In this document: positions 12,380-23,929 of the stretch, piece after piece | Numbering within the stretch: the stretch's first letter is position 1 | How the letters are laid out: the number at the start of each line of letters is the position of its first letter | From: Cristatella mucedo | Lineage: Eukaryota; Bryozoa; Phylactolaemata; Cristatellidae | Assembly: GCA_009760855.2 (NCBI GenBank) | Contig: WPIO01000191.1 | Location: 220,501 to 280,500, forward strand | Length of the DNA: 60,000 nucleotides | Reading direction: 5' to 3' | The notes under the pieces: model-generated | The model's database searches: none | Told to the model about the DNA's origin: nothing | The model's input: the letters and a program-made list of their open reading frames with translations, nothing else | Made by a program: the position numbers and the translations under genes

Positions 12380-13365
12380 TGATAGGTTAGGGAACAATTG
12401 AGCTTGCAGATGTTCAGTGATGATGTGATGATGAGTACCATATGTCAATCACATTTCAGTTGCTGTTAAAATAAAAGAGGCTGATGGATATATGGCTCAT
12501 CAAGTCGTTTGCATACCCGTCTTTACATATTTGCTGTTAACATAATAAAATGAAGTTTATATATTGAAATGGCTTTTCATTTTTTGCCTGTACATTAGGC
12601 AGCATGCGTGGCTGTACTTTCAGCTTGTCATACGTGGCCCCTCTCTTCCCTCCCTCACTTGCTCATGCCAAGCTAAATCTCAACAGCTACAAAACGGTAA
12701 GTTACACGGTATGCCACACAGCCCACCAATAGTCTTGTCACTGATTAATGAGGTGTTGCATCCCCAGACCAGAGTGGCCTCTGAATGCACAACTATGGAG
12801 AATTACATGGAAATCTGTGCAATCGTTGATCGCCTCTGAAGCATTTCAGGTTTCAGCTTTATTTTGCATTAGGAGTGGGAAAGTGAGCAATAAGGCAAAA
12901 TAATGGTCGAATAGTCTAATAATTCGAATGCTACTGACGTGTCTAGCAAAACCGTGGGTGTGATGATCGAGCCTTCAATCAAAAGGAGGAGAGCTTGAAT
13001 ACGGGCAGCAAAGAAACCCTAAACCCTATTTTATAAAAATAAACCATAGCGCAGACAGATCATAATACTGCCAATTTGACAGTACTCGATCAAAAATGCA
13101 ATACCACCATTTTCGAAATAACCAATAACTTATGAACTTTCTATTTTTTTGGAAATTATGCTTCAGCTTTTGGCAAGGGGTATCCTGGCAACACTGACAA
13201 ATGGGAAATTGTTGGCGTAGAACATGCTGCTGCAATGACGCCACATCTGCCAGCAAAGTCCTTAACAAGAAACTTTACAAGACCCATCTATGATGCACTT
13301 ACCTATAAGTTATTGGCACTAGCAATCCTGTCATCCTATATTAACTCTAGGCGCTCTACCTATAA
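12380..13365. other. AT-rich intron sequence, nothing recognised
   Basis: No convincing frame on either strand and no match to the repeats named here. In the proposed gene model it is intron sequence upstream of the propeller exon. Confidence 0.5.
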
Positions 13366-13367
13366 TA

Positions 13368-14050
13368 TTAATAATGCACATGATAAAGCACCTTAAGAGA
13401 ACTTATTCTCTCTCTAGGCGCTTTACATTTTGCTGCAAAAGGGAATGCAATTGAATGGCAAGTAAAATCGTGCTTGATGAACAAACAAAATGAATAACAT
13501 GGTTAGGGGTGACAAGCACACGGTCAGCATGCAATTTGGTCAGTGGCAGCATGCACAGTGTCAGCACACATAAGCACATGAAGGACGAATCACAGAGACC
13601 CACTAAATGCTGTCCTAAATAAGTGTATTTTTGAGTTCTTTATAAATGTAGTCAGGTCAGATAATGTTCTTACGCAGGTCGGGAAGGAGTTCTACACTTT
13701 GGGAGAATACGAACTAAATGCACGGTCTCCAAAGGATTCGAGGTTTGTACTGGGTATTTGCAGACTGTTGGATTCTGACAAGCGGGTGGTACGATGCATG
13801 GCCTGATGAGGAAGTATATCTGAGAAGTGACCTAAAAGTGAGGGACAAACTTGAAGTCAATCCGTTGCTTGACTGGTAGCCAGTGCAGGTCAGCAAGAAC
13901 TAGAGTAATGTGGCAACTGTGACGCTCACGACAGACAAGCCTAGCTGCGGAGTTTTGCACCAGCTGCAATCGCCTGATCGCACATGCTGGTAGGCCAGTA
14001 AACAGTGAGTTGCCGAAGTCGAAACGGAATGTCACGAATGCACAGACAAA
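13368..14050 (-). mobile_element. 5'-truncated LINE family-1 copy
   Basis: Family-1 tail (13368-13620) and the C-terminal coding region up to about 14050, with FDFGNSLFTGLPACAIRRLQ. It is close to the fragment at 14420-14930, including the same GGTACGATGCATGGCCTGAT stretch, so the two copies are closely related. Frames are broken. Sequence 14041-14330 between them is unassigned. Confidence 0.85.
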
Positions 14051-14329
14051 CTTATATGTGAAACAGACATAGACATATATACAGATACAGACAGTGAGTT
14101 ATGACCCTGGAGTCGGCCTTGGCCTTCGAGCAGATAGGAGCTTTAGGCTTTGACAGCTAGAGATTGTTGAATGCCATAGCTGCTGTTTAGCGCCTGTAAC
14201 ATTCCTCACTGTCAAATCGACTTTCCTATGCTATAGATACTGATTTGTCATGTTAAGGTATGAGTGTTCTTTGTCACTGCCTGTTTTTGCTACTGTAGGC
14301 ATACCTGAGCCAATATAAGTGGCACCACC

Positions 14330-17300
14330 AATTAAAGACATGGTCACGAGTGACAAGCACACGGTCAGCATGGAAATTTGGTTAGTGGCAGCATGCACAG
14401 TGTCAGCACGCATAAGCACATGATGGACGAATCAAAGGGACCCACTAAATGCGGTCTTAAATAGGTGTGTTTTTGAGTTCTTTATAAATGTAGTCAGGTC
14501 AGGAAATGTTCTTACGCAGGTCGGGAGGGAGTTCTACGCTTTGGGAGAATACGAACTAAATGCACGGTCTCCAAAGGATTTGAGGTTTGTACTGGGTATT
14601 TGCAGACTGTTGGATTCTGACAAGCGGGTGGTACGATGCATGGCCTGATGAGGAAGTATATTTGAGAGACAGGTGATATCCAAATAATGAAGTGACCTAA
14701 AAGTGAGGGACAAAACCTTGAAGTAAATCCGTTGCTTAACTGGTAGCCAGTGCAGGTCAGCAAGAAGTAGAGTAATGTGGCAACTGCGACGCTCACGACA
14801 GACAAGCCTAGCTGCGGAGTTTTGCACCAGCTGCAATCGCCTGATCAAACATGCTGGTAGGCCAGTAAACAGTGAGTTGCCAAAGTCGAGATGGAATGTC
14901 ACGAATGCATGGACCAAACTAGATGTATCTCCGTCAGTAACTCCACAAAGTCATATGGACCATGTGGGTGTTACGCAGGAGAGTTTTGTATAGCACACTC
15001 ACAGCCTAAGCGGCTTTCGGTACGCATTCGGTAGCCAACAGACTTCGTCTCACACAAGAAAGAGAAAGTGGGAAGCATAGCAGAGTCAGGAGAGCAGTTG
15101 AGGTAGTGAGTAGCATAGAAGTAGCAGTTCAGGACCGCTGAAAAAGATGTGCCATAGTCGGCAGTTGGAGAGTAGATGTCGTTGCGTAAGAATTGTGGAA
15201 GCGAGTTCCACAGTCTAGGACCTGCAGAGCTAAAGCTTCTGTCGCCAACTGTCTTTAAGCAGAGGAATGGGACAGCTAATTTATTGTCCACATAGGACCT
15301 GAGGGTGCGAACAGGCTGAAACTGATGCAGCAGTTCAGCTAGGTACGAAGGAGCCAAGCCGTGGCAGGCCTTGTGGGTCAGCATAAGAACTTTGCTCTGT
15401 ATCCTTTGCTCAACCGGCAACCATCCTAGCTCTTCCAGCAAAGGTGACACTTGCTCAAATCGCTAGGACTTGAAGACCAGCCTTGCAGCCATATTCATAG
15501 TCCGCTGTAGTGGCATAATAGCTTTCTTTAATAGCCCAGCCAAAAGGGAATTAGATGTGGTATCCTTATCTAAAAAACCCGATTTTTAGCAATTTTATGA
15601 AACTAAAAATAGGCAGATTTCACTGTGGACCTTATATGGTCGTCTAACGAGAGGTCGCTTTGGAACATGACAACTAGATTTTGAACTGATTCGACAGAAG
15701 ATATGCTGGCAGAGCCAATTTTAAGCTTCAGCTTTTCCAATTTGCGAATCACACTTGGTTTGCCCATAACTAGTAAGTTAGTGTGATCATCATTTGGTTT
15801 TAAAAAATTTGCTGCCATTAATGCGCAGATGTCATCAATGCACCCAGCAAGTGAGTTGAGAGAATTTGAGGTGCTCGAAGGCTGGAAGGGATCAAAGCAA
15901 AGGCACAACTGAGTGTCATCCGCATAGAAGTGAAAGCCTAGATTGTGCTTGGCAATCACACACATCAGCAAGAGGCAGAGTATAAACCGTGAAAAGCACC
16001 GGACCTAGCACGGAGCCCTGAGGTACGCCATATTTCAGAGGTACCTCAGATGATCTTTGTCCATTCACGTCAACACTCTGAAGTCTCCCACTGGAGATGA
16101 CCTGAACTACTGCAGAGCAGTGCCAGTGATGCCCAGGCGAGATGAGAGGCGCTCTAGAAGAACTTTGTGATCGATGGTATCAAAAGCTGCCGAAAGATCG
16201 AGCAAAACAAGCAGAGACACTCTACCCATGTTTGCATTCCTAAGTAGGTCGTTGTATACCCTAAGCAATGCTGACTCTGTGGAGTGATTAGCTCTAAAGC
16301 CAGACTGGAACTTACTAGCAAGGTGTTAGGTTTCGATATATGAGTTCAGCTAGTCTGCCACGACCCGTTCTAGTGTCTTTGATAGGAATGGTAGAAGGGA
16401 AACTGGGCGGTAGTTGCTTAAGTTCTCTTGATCTAGTGTAGCTTTCTTGAGAAGTGGCCTGACTACAGCTTTTTTGAAAGGTGCTGGGGCATGACCTGAG
16501 GCTAATGACATATTAATAATGTTTGTAATGCATGACAGCAGCACATCAATGCAACGTATGAGCAGGACAGTGGGAATAGGGTCCAGAGGACTTGTTGTCT
16601 TCTTTGATTGAGATACGAACTTCAGCACTGGATCACTAGAGACCTGCTTACATGTAGACATTGAGGTGCAGCCAGGAATCGGGGAACAGCATTCTAGTGG
16701 AGATGTTGTCATCGCAGGGATGGATTCCTTGATCTTTTCTATCTTCTGCACAAAGAATCGAGAAAAGATATCGGCTAGATCATCACACGGATAATCAGGT
16801 AAGGAGCTAATCTGGGACCGGTTGAGGAGATGGTTTATCGTTTACATTAGCGTTTTTGGAGTGTGCATCTGTGATTCAACATTGTTTCTATAGAAGCCAG
16901 ACTTGGCCTTTGCTACGATCGATTCGTACGACTTACAGTAGTCTTCATATGCCTGTCGACGGACAGTCAGTCCAGATCTATTGTATGCTTTTTCAAGCTT
17001 TCTCTTAGTAGACCAGGCTAGTTTCATGTCTGTGGTAAATCATAGACCGTCTGGGCGGGGCGCACGGTGTGCTTTGTCAGAGGTGCAAACTCATCGAGTG
17101 TGTCAGCTAGTGTCGTGTTATAGCTATCTACTAAAAATGACTGATCGGGGGGGGTAGGACTGAGCAGCAGAGGTGAAGCAGATATTCTCGCACGGACAGC
17201 ATTGATGTCAAGGGTCTTAATGTTTCTCGATTCACAGGTTATTTAAGAGGAGTTGGTGGGCACACACTGTAGATTGAATGAGATCTGCATGTGGTCTGAT

Positions 17301-17885
17301 AATCAGGATTTGGTGATAATTGGTGATGACAAAGTGCAGTTGTATTAGAAAATCTGGTCGAGCGTGTGACCCGTGATATGAGTAGGGCCATGCACATGAG
17401 CCACAAGAGACAATGTGTCAGTCAATGCACTAAATTCGGTGCTGAAAGCATCAGCTAAGATATCAAAGTGAACATTGAAATTACCCATAACGAGGAAAGA
17501 TCGATTTCTTGCACACAGAATCGAAACGAGATCTGAGAAATCTGAGATAAAGAAGGATTTGGTACCTGGTGGGCGATAGACTACTGCCACTATCGGTAGC
17601 TTGTTTTTGGATGAGACCAAGACAATTGATTCAAAAGACTGCTTCAAGATTACTGCAAATGGCTTGAAGGTAGATTTCGAGCACAAGATCATAGCAACTC
17701 CACCTTCAGTTTTGATTGATCTAGGGGTGTAAAAGAACGAGAAACCAGATGGGTTGCGTCTCTTATTGTCGGGCAGTTTATCGGTTTTAGCCAAGTTTTA
17801 GTTAGGGCAAGCAGTTTGATACCATTTTCAGAAATAAGGTCACTTATTACCAGAGGTTTATTGCACATTGAGCCAGGTGCATGTC
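14330..17885 (-). mobile_element. Near full-length LINE family 1 (L2/CR1-like), interrupted
   Basis: Minus-strand order: an APE-type endonuclease (17.8-17.3 kb) with VVYRPPG, MGNFNVHFD and THITGHTLDQIF; reverse transcriptase start (16.75-16.35 kb) with VVRPLLKKATLDQENLSNYR; RT motif [12 protein letters not shown] near 16.2 kb (translated by eye); catalytic FYADDTQL near 15.9 kb; then the C-terminal domain (14.9-14.4 kb) with LDFGNSLFTG and RLQLVQNSAARLVC. Several frameshifts and stops break it. A family-2 LINE piece sits between the RT and C-terminal parts. The layout EN-RT-C-terminal domain is that of the L2/CR1 group. It lies in the presumed intron before the propeller exon, in the same orientation. 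Confidence 0.88.
14927..15551 (-). mobile_element. LINE family-2 3' end nested in the family-1 LINE
   Basis: A minus frame (15450-14971) reads EELGWLPVEQRIQSKVLML, GLAPSYLAELL and PRLWNSLPQFLRN, the C-terminal region of an L2-like RT protein. It is followed by the family-2 tail GGAGTTAC...GGAGATAC. The piece is bounded by TAGATGT at 14920-14926 and again at 15552-15558, and family-1 sequence continues on both sides. It is therefore a 5'-truncated insertion with a 7-bp target site duplication. Confidence 0.88.
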
Positions 17886-18139
17886 AATGGATCCTCATTT
17901 TTCGTGCATTCCTTAACATTGAGGATATAGCTAATTTAAACTAGGCAGATTTAATTGAAGCACAAATGCATTAAATCTAGAAAGGGTCTCCTAGAAATTG
18001 CTGCATTGTCAATAATGGGAGGAAAAGCAACCATTCAATCCTGGCAGCATTACTCACAGCCGTCCAGGCTAGCACACTAGTAGCTAGGAATCTGAAAGCT
18101 GTTGGGCTGGCAAGTTGTCTTCAGAAAATGTGAACTCAC

Positions 18140-18208
18140 CTGCAACGTTACTACCACCAGCATCATCCTTATAGGAGCTAGCTTCAGCTAGGATTCGGTC
18201 AAGGCAGT
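18140..18208 (-). CDS. 69-nt linker exon 2, copy B
   Basis: The acceptor TATAG precedes ACTGCCTTGACCGAATCC and the donor is GCAG|GTGAGT. It reads DCLDRILAEASS ... AGGSNVA, homologous to the exon at 21932-22000 and equal in length and phase. No stop. Its 3' splice site lies 5 bases from the end of a LINE tail (18213 on), which now supplies the upstream intron sequence. Confidence 0.75.
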
Positions 18209-18212
18209 CTAT

Positions 18213-18900
18213 AACAATATTAATAATGCACTCGATAAAGTGCCCTCAGAGAACTCAATCTCTTCCTGGGCGCTTTACATATTCTGCAAAGGAAAACGCG
18301 ATTGAATCGTGAGTAATTTCATGCTTTATAAACAACGTGAACAACGTGTTTAGGGGTGACATGCACACGGTCAGCATGCAAATGTGGTTAGTGGCAGCAT
18401 GCAGTGTCAGCTCGCATAAGCACATGAAGGACGAATCACATGGACCCACTAAATGCTGTCCTAAATAGTAGTGTTTTTAGGTTCTTTTTAAATGTGGTCA
18501 AGTCAGGGGATGTTGCGACACAAGTCGGAGTGAGTTCCAGGCTTTGGAAGCATACGAAGTAAATGCTTGGTCTCCAAAGGATTTGAGGTTTGTACGAGGT
18601 ATTTGTAAACTCTTGGATTCTTAAAAGTAGGTGGTACGATGCTTGGCCTGGTGGGGAGTAGATCTGAGAGATATGCAAAAGGGCAAAAGAATAAAGTGAC
18701 CTAAATGTGAGCGGCAAAACCTTGAAGTAAATCTGTCGCTTGACTGGTAGCCAGTGCGGGCTGGCGAGAAGTGGTGTGATGTGGCAATTCCGACGTTCAC
18801 AACAGACAAGCCTAGTCTTCAAGGAAAAGGGCCTCAAGGAGTGCAACTGATAACCTATAGCAAGATCGGGTGCCAGCACTTTGAGCCAGGGCATGCATGA
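18213..18900 (-). mobile_element. LINE family-1 3' piece in the intron before linker exon 2B
   Basis: Minus strand: C-terminal domain remnants (RLVCCERRNCHIT ... LHWLPVKRQIYF) then the family-1 tail, ending AGTGCATTATTAATATTG directly before the TATAG acceptor at 18208. Reading frames are broken. Confidence 0.85.
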
Positions 18901-18925
18901 GCTGCAGAGCTTTGTAAGCAGCTAC

Positions 18926-19985
18926 CTGAGCTCAGCTCTGGATCTCCCATCTATAAAGCGACCACTTTGCCAAAGTCACCAGGTAAAGATCCATTAGGAG
19001 CTACAAGCATTTCAGCATTCGGTGTCTAACTGAAACTATCTAGCTGCTTGTCAAGCACTTTGAGCCGCAACCTCAAGGTCGCCTGCTGGTCCAGGAAATC
19101 CGGGTCGCTGGCTAAATGCGTGATGCTTCTGATGTAGGCTGAGGCATGCTGCACTGACAGGTTCAGCTGCTCGGCCAAGCTTTGCAGGGCTACAGCACTC
19201 TTCTCGAGCTGATCTTAGCAGTCCTTGACCTTTCTCTTTGCTTCTTTAAAGCTTTCGGTTACAGCTTCCACAGCATACTTATTCTTCGTCTTCAGCTCGT
19301 CCAGGTGAATGGCTCGAGCCGATCGGATGTCGCTGACCAGACTTCTGGCCTAAAGCAGCTGTGCAGACTTTGCATTTACACCCTGAAGAAGATGCTGTAT
19401 ACCTTCTCGTGCATCCTTCAAAAACGCTTTGGCTTTTGGTTCTTTAAGCAGCTGTGCAACCGAGTGTCCCGAGCCCAGGCACTGTGTGAGGCAGTCGGTG
19501 CACTTCGCTTTCTTGCAGTCAAAGCACAGCAGATCCAGCGGCTTCCGGTGCTGCAGGCACTGCTGCTGCCCTGAGGCTTGCAGAACTTCACTCATGCTCT
19601 CGATCTGATCAATGGCGACAATCACGTGATACGGGTTGCATCGGCTATGCCCTGGCAAGCAGGCCGAGCACACTGATCTCTGGCACTGCGTGCACCAGTC
19701 GTCTGCCTGCTCGTCTGGTTTGCCATCCTCTCTGCAAAAAGTGCAATTGCCTGCATCTTTCACAGCTGTTATAAGTCTCCCCAAGTTGGCAATGAAGCCG
19801 TTGTGATGCTTTGATATATTGATGTCGGTGGATACTTTGAAAGCAGGGCAGAGCATGCTCTTTGAGCTCTGTGCTGTGCATGTTTTGTCTGCACAGCGAC
19901 TGCAGCAGCTGTGCAAGCAGCGCAGCAGCAGAGGCTGCTCTGCAATTCGTCTGCAGGCGATGCAAGACAGCAGGCTCTCGTCCAT
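18926..19985 (-). pseudogene. RING/B-box (TRIM-like) exon 1, copy B, four in-frame stops
   Basis: Paralogue of copy A. The likely start is the ATG at 19985 (MDESLLSCIAC). The frame has no upstream ATG after a TAG, so the 5' end is uncertain. The RING begins like copy A (CIAC ... RCLHSCCSRC) but its last pair is CPAF instead of CPTC, losing one zinc ligand. B-boxes are present (CTFC ... CTQC ... CSAC; CLQH ... CFDC ... CTDC ... GHSV). Stops lie at 19352-19350 (TAG, AAG in copy A), 19217-19215 (TAA, TAT in copy A), 19028-19026 (TAG) and 18953-18951 (TAG). All are in one uninterrupted frame with no frameshift, ending in phase 1 at the donor CAG|GTAGCT (18926). Probably a pseudogenised duplicate. 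Confidence 0.75.
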
Positions 19986-20059
19986 CGATGCGAGCTCTTG
20001 TGCCACGGCTGGTCTCGAGGAGGCACTAGCCAAACGTCTGGCTGGTAGATGAGTCCATG

Positions 20060-21925
20060 ACAGTCCGAATAGGAGAAGTGGTGGCTAATCGGGGAGGGGC
20101 CACATCCTACTAGATTTGGTGTTTGTACTCCCCATGCTGCGGTCGTCGTGTTAAAGAAATTTCGTGTTGGACTGTTTTGTTTACTGTGGCATCAATTTCA
20201 TTCGTTTGTAAGCTCCGGGAGGACATTAAAACTGCATGAAGCAATAGTCAACCAAGAGGCCGTGGTTGTAGTGGGCGTTGCAAACATTCGGCTGTTAGTG
20301 TAGATATACCGAAGGGCTTTCCTGCCAAGATTGGACCAGGCTCCTTCAGACCTAATGACATAAGCAGCACATAAAACAGTTATTGAAAAAATTTACAATT
20401 CTACTCGACTTGTTCCGTTTGTGTCTTCCCACTGCTTCCAACCTTTGGGTATGAAGAAATTTACACCGGGATTTAGGTACTTCCATTTCTCCGTGAGGGA
20501 CAATCATCTCCCTGCCCCTTTAGCTTGGCCACTGAGTACTAGTCCTAACACACGCATAGCAGCCTAAGAAACACCCTCGCACATTACAAATGCTGGGGGA
20601 AAGAATGCCAAAAGACGACAAAATGTACGGTTTCTGTATGCACACCTAGGTAAATGACGAACACAGCAAGTACTATGAGGATTATGTAGCTATCTTTTTG
20701 CACAGGCACAGTGACCAGAAAGCAGTGAGTTATAGAAGCTTAAATGTGATTTAAAATGGCCTGGACCAGCCTTCAAGTCCAGAATTTTACCAAATGAAAC
20801 GGCTGAAAGTGGGCACACTTGACTGTAATGACGATGAGGTCATCTGGTAAAGGTCGTTGTGGAACAAGATATCCAGATTTCAAGCTGATTGTACACGGCA
20901 CATGCTGGCAGAGCCATCCTCGAGCACTAGACTTTCCTGCTTATGAGTGATTCTGCCTTAACTGCTAGAATGGTCGAATCATTATTTAACTGAAGAAGCC
21001 CGACTGCTGTTCAAGAATTATTGCAGTGCATGTTACAAGGGTGGTTATTTGTCATGTTATGGTATGAGTATTCTTTGTCACTGCCTGTTTTTGCTGCTGT
21101 AGGCATACCTGAGCCAATTTATGTAGTGCCAACAAGTCTCTAGCGACGATGCAAAGTTAGAAGTATCATGGGTATTACTCATTCCCCGGCTTGGACTAGC
21201 AACCGATTGATCGCTGCGTTTGTGGCCTCGTTATGTGTGGACATGGAAGCCCTAGACCCATTTTGTAACATTTGGCGTTGAAAGTGAAATATAATTCACT
21301 CAAAATGTAGCAGCCGACTTATAAACATGATATATTTCATCTGTACTAATGCTAATCCCATGGCTTGTGACTTCATTGGTGACCTTTGAACCTGAACGAT
21401 GGGCTATCAGTGATATTGAGCCTTTGCATGATAATATCGTTGGTGGTTCGCAGACCTTCTGATTCAGAAAATCCCTTGCTGCTCTTAGGAAAATTGGGAT
21501 GACATACTGAGGCATGATCAGGAAAATTGAAATACACCATCATTTTTTACTTAAGCTAACAATGGACAAATGCTTAGGCATGGATATCAACAGACAGTAG
21601 GCATAGGCACTAAGATAAGGATTTGTTACGTTAGGGTATGTATTTGGTTTCGGTTGGAGGTACAGGACACTTGAGTCTCATCATGTCTATATTAAGCTAG
21701 CCTACTTCAATAGATGCAACAATGCAGAGTTGAATGCAGTAAGAACGCCACGAGTCAAGAAAAAGGTCACTAAGAAAACGTGAGGCATGGTCGGCAGTGC
21801 AGTAGTTATGTTAGGGAGTTTTATGCCCGCAATCTAGACAGCATTAAACAGAGCCGTACTGCTTGCGAACTAGTGGCTCGGCATCAGAAAGTTATAGGCT
21901 GTCAACTTGGGTCTGGATAATGTCA
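20060..21925. other. Intergenic or intronic stretch, no gene seen
   Basis: Between copy B exon 1 and copy A exon 2 I see no long frame, no propeller-like sequence and no clear repeat, except 21035-21120. That piece (TCATGTTATGGTATGAGTAT, GGCATACCTGAGCCAATTTA) is the inverse of 14248-14320, so a dispersed repeat unit. The absence of a propeller exon here matters for the gene model. Confidence 0.6.
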
Positions 21926-21931
21926 ACTCAC

Positions 21932-22000
21932 CTGCAAAATTCCCACTTCCAGCACCCTCTTTGATGGTGATAACATTGGTGGCGATTCGGCCAAGGCAGT
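21932..22000 (-). CDS. 69-nt linker exon 2, copy A
   Basis: The acceptor TTCTGTAG precedes ACTGCCTTGGCCGAATC and the donor is GCAG|GTGAGT. With the G left by exon 1 it reads DCLGRIATNV ... AGSGNFA. It is 69 nt, phase 1 at both ends. The same exon, same length and phase, occurs 3.8 kb away next to copy B, which is the main reason to trust it. Confidence 0.75.
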
Positions 22001-22117
22001 CTACAGAACAGAATATCAATTGCTGAAACTGCAGAACCTCGGCAAGATTTTCTAGTCAGTGCTGTAGGCGAGGTCAGGCCACACACTGCCTGCTGTGCTT
22101 TACAGGCAGCTACCTAC

Positions 22118-23214
22118 CTGTGGTCAGCTTTGGAATACCAATACAAGAGGTGATAACTTCTTCTAGGTTTTCAGGCAGAGAGCCACTGAGCTCAACAAGA
22201 TGGCTCGCATCCGGCATCTCACTGAATGCATCCAGCTACTTGTCTATCACATCGAGACGTGACTGCACGGGCATCTGCTGGCCTAGCAAATCAGGGGCTT
22301 CGGCCATGCCTGTGAGGCAGCTAACGAACTCGCAGGCATGCTGTACCGACTGGTGCAGCTGCTCGGCCAGACTTTGCAAAACGACAGGACTGCATTCGAG
22401 CCAGTCATAGCAGTCCTTGAGCTTGCTCTCAGAATCATCAAAACGTTGGCTCAGAGCATCCAATGCATACTTCTTCTTGGTCCTCAGCTCGTCCAGATGA
22501 ATGGCACGAGCCGATTGGATGTCCTTGACCAGACTCCTTGGCTTTAGTAGCAGCTCAGACTTGGTAAGCATACGCTCAAGCAGACGCTGCATGCTCTCTC
22601 TTGAGTCCTTCGTAAGAGTTTCAGCTCTCGGTCCGTTCATGACCTGTGGTGCCGAGTGTCCCAAGACCTCGCACTGTATGGCACAGTCAGTGCACTTTGA
22701 TTGCTTGCAGTCGAAGCACAGCAGTTCAAGCGGCTTTTTGTGCTTCACGCACGGCTGCTGCCTTGCAGCTTTAAGCAATTCACTCCAGCTCATGATCTGT
22801 TCAAGTGCAATGGTCGCATGACTCGGATTGTAACGGTTATGGCCTGTTAAGCAAGCTGAGCACAAGGAGCTCTGACACTGCATGCACCAGACGTCTGCTA
22901 GATCGTCCGGTTTGCCATCTTCTCTGCAGACACTGCACTTATCTGCATCTTGCAGGGCTTTGTAACGTCTCACCAACTGGGCGATAAAACCGTTTTGTTG
23001 CATCGTTGATCTGATATCGGTGAATACGTCACAAGTAGGACAGCACATGTTGTTTGAGCCCTCGGGTGTGACAGCACGGTCAACACAGCTACTGCAGCAG
23101 CTGTGCAAGCATCGCAGCAGCAGTGGCTGCTCTGCCATTTGTTTGCAGGCGATGCAAGATAGCAAGCCTGTGTATAGTCTGGGCTGTGGAAGCTTCTGTG
23201 GTACCATGGCTAAC
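22118..23214 (-). pseudogene. RING/B-box (TRIM-like) exon 1, copy A, one in-frame stop
   Basis: Seen: a pyrimidine-rich acceptor (TACTTTCTTCAG) is followed at once by ATG at 23207. The protein has a RING (CIAC ... RCLHSCCSSC ... CCPTC), a first B-box (CSVCREDGKPDDLADVWC) and a second B-box (CVKH ... CFDCKQSKCTDC ... GHSA), then a helical, coiled-coil-like stretch. The donor CAG|GTAGGT at 22118 leaves phase 1. A single TAG at 22238-22236 lies between DK and LDAF; copy B has CAG (Gln) there. The frame stays open on both sides. Known: RING/B-box/coiled-coil proteins are usually E3 ubiquitin ligases. It may be a recent pseudogene, a truncated protein, or a gene with a sequencing error at one base. 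Confidence 0.75.
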
Positions 23215-23929
23215 CTGAAGAAAGTACAAGGAAAATAGCGCTGATAGATTTGCATCATACAATTTCGGGAACAGAAGCCACCTTCAATAATGCCAATGAA
23301 ACACGAACAATTGTAGAGCAGACACATTCCTCACAAAATAATGCCTGATATATAAAGACAAATTTGTGTCACCAGGGTAGACAATTCTGGAATTGTACGG
23401 TCAAAATAATAATATTCCTATAACAATAATACATATAAGCTGGGAAACATGCGTTTATTCATCTGTTGGCATAAGGTAGAACTAGATTTGACTTCAACTT
23501 GAAAGTGATGCGTATCACGTACACATGCGTGTCAGATCAAAACATGCTCTCACGACAATGTGTTGCAAGCGATATGTCACTGAGTCTCTGCGATCCTGGG
23601 AAGAGTTTGATAAACTACATACGAGACGTAAAATGAATTGAAACGTGGAGAGATTTAAAAAGAAGGAAAGAAGCAACAAATAGGGGAATTCGTTGTACTC
23701 AGACATTCTAAAGTAAATAAATAGCTGTTTAAATGACAGCCAATTGAGAATAAAACTTTCAAAGCTGATTTTTAAACGCGATTTCAATGCTGATTCAGAT
23801 CTTTTTAAGTAGAAGATTATGAGCAAATAAAACGGCATGAATGTCACCCACCTATGCATATCCATAATTTTTCTTTATCTATGTCATGTCCGTCAACCTC
23901 ATTCGACACAATTAATAAACTAAGTTCTG

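Noticed and set aside
12564-12839. Small membrane protein ORF
   Set aside because: No ATG context, motif, splice support or homologue in the window. A chance frame in AT-rich intron sequence.
19350-23214. Non-standard genetic code (TAG read as amino acid)
   Set aside because: The GST gene and the LINE frame at 49.4 kb use the standard code, and TAA also interrupts copy B. Pseudogenisation is simpler.
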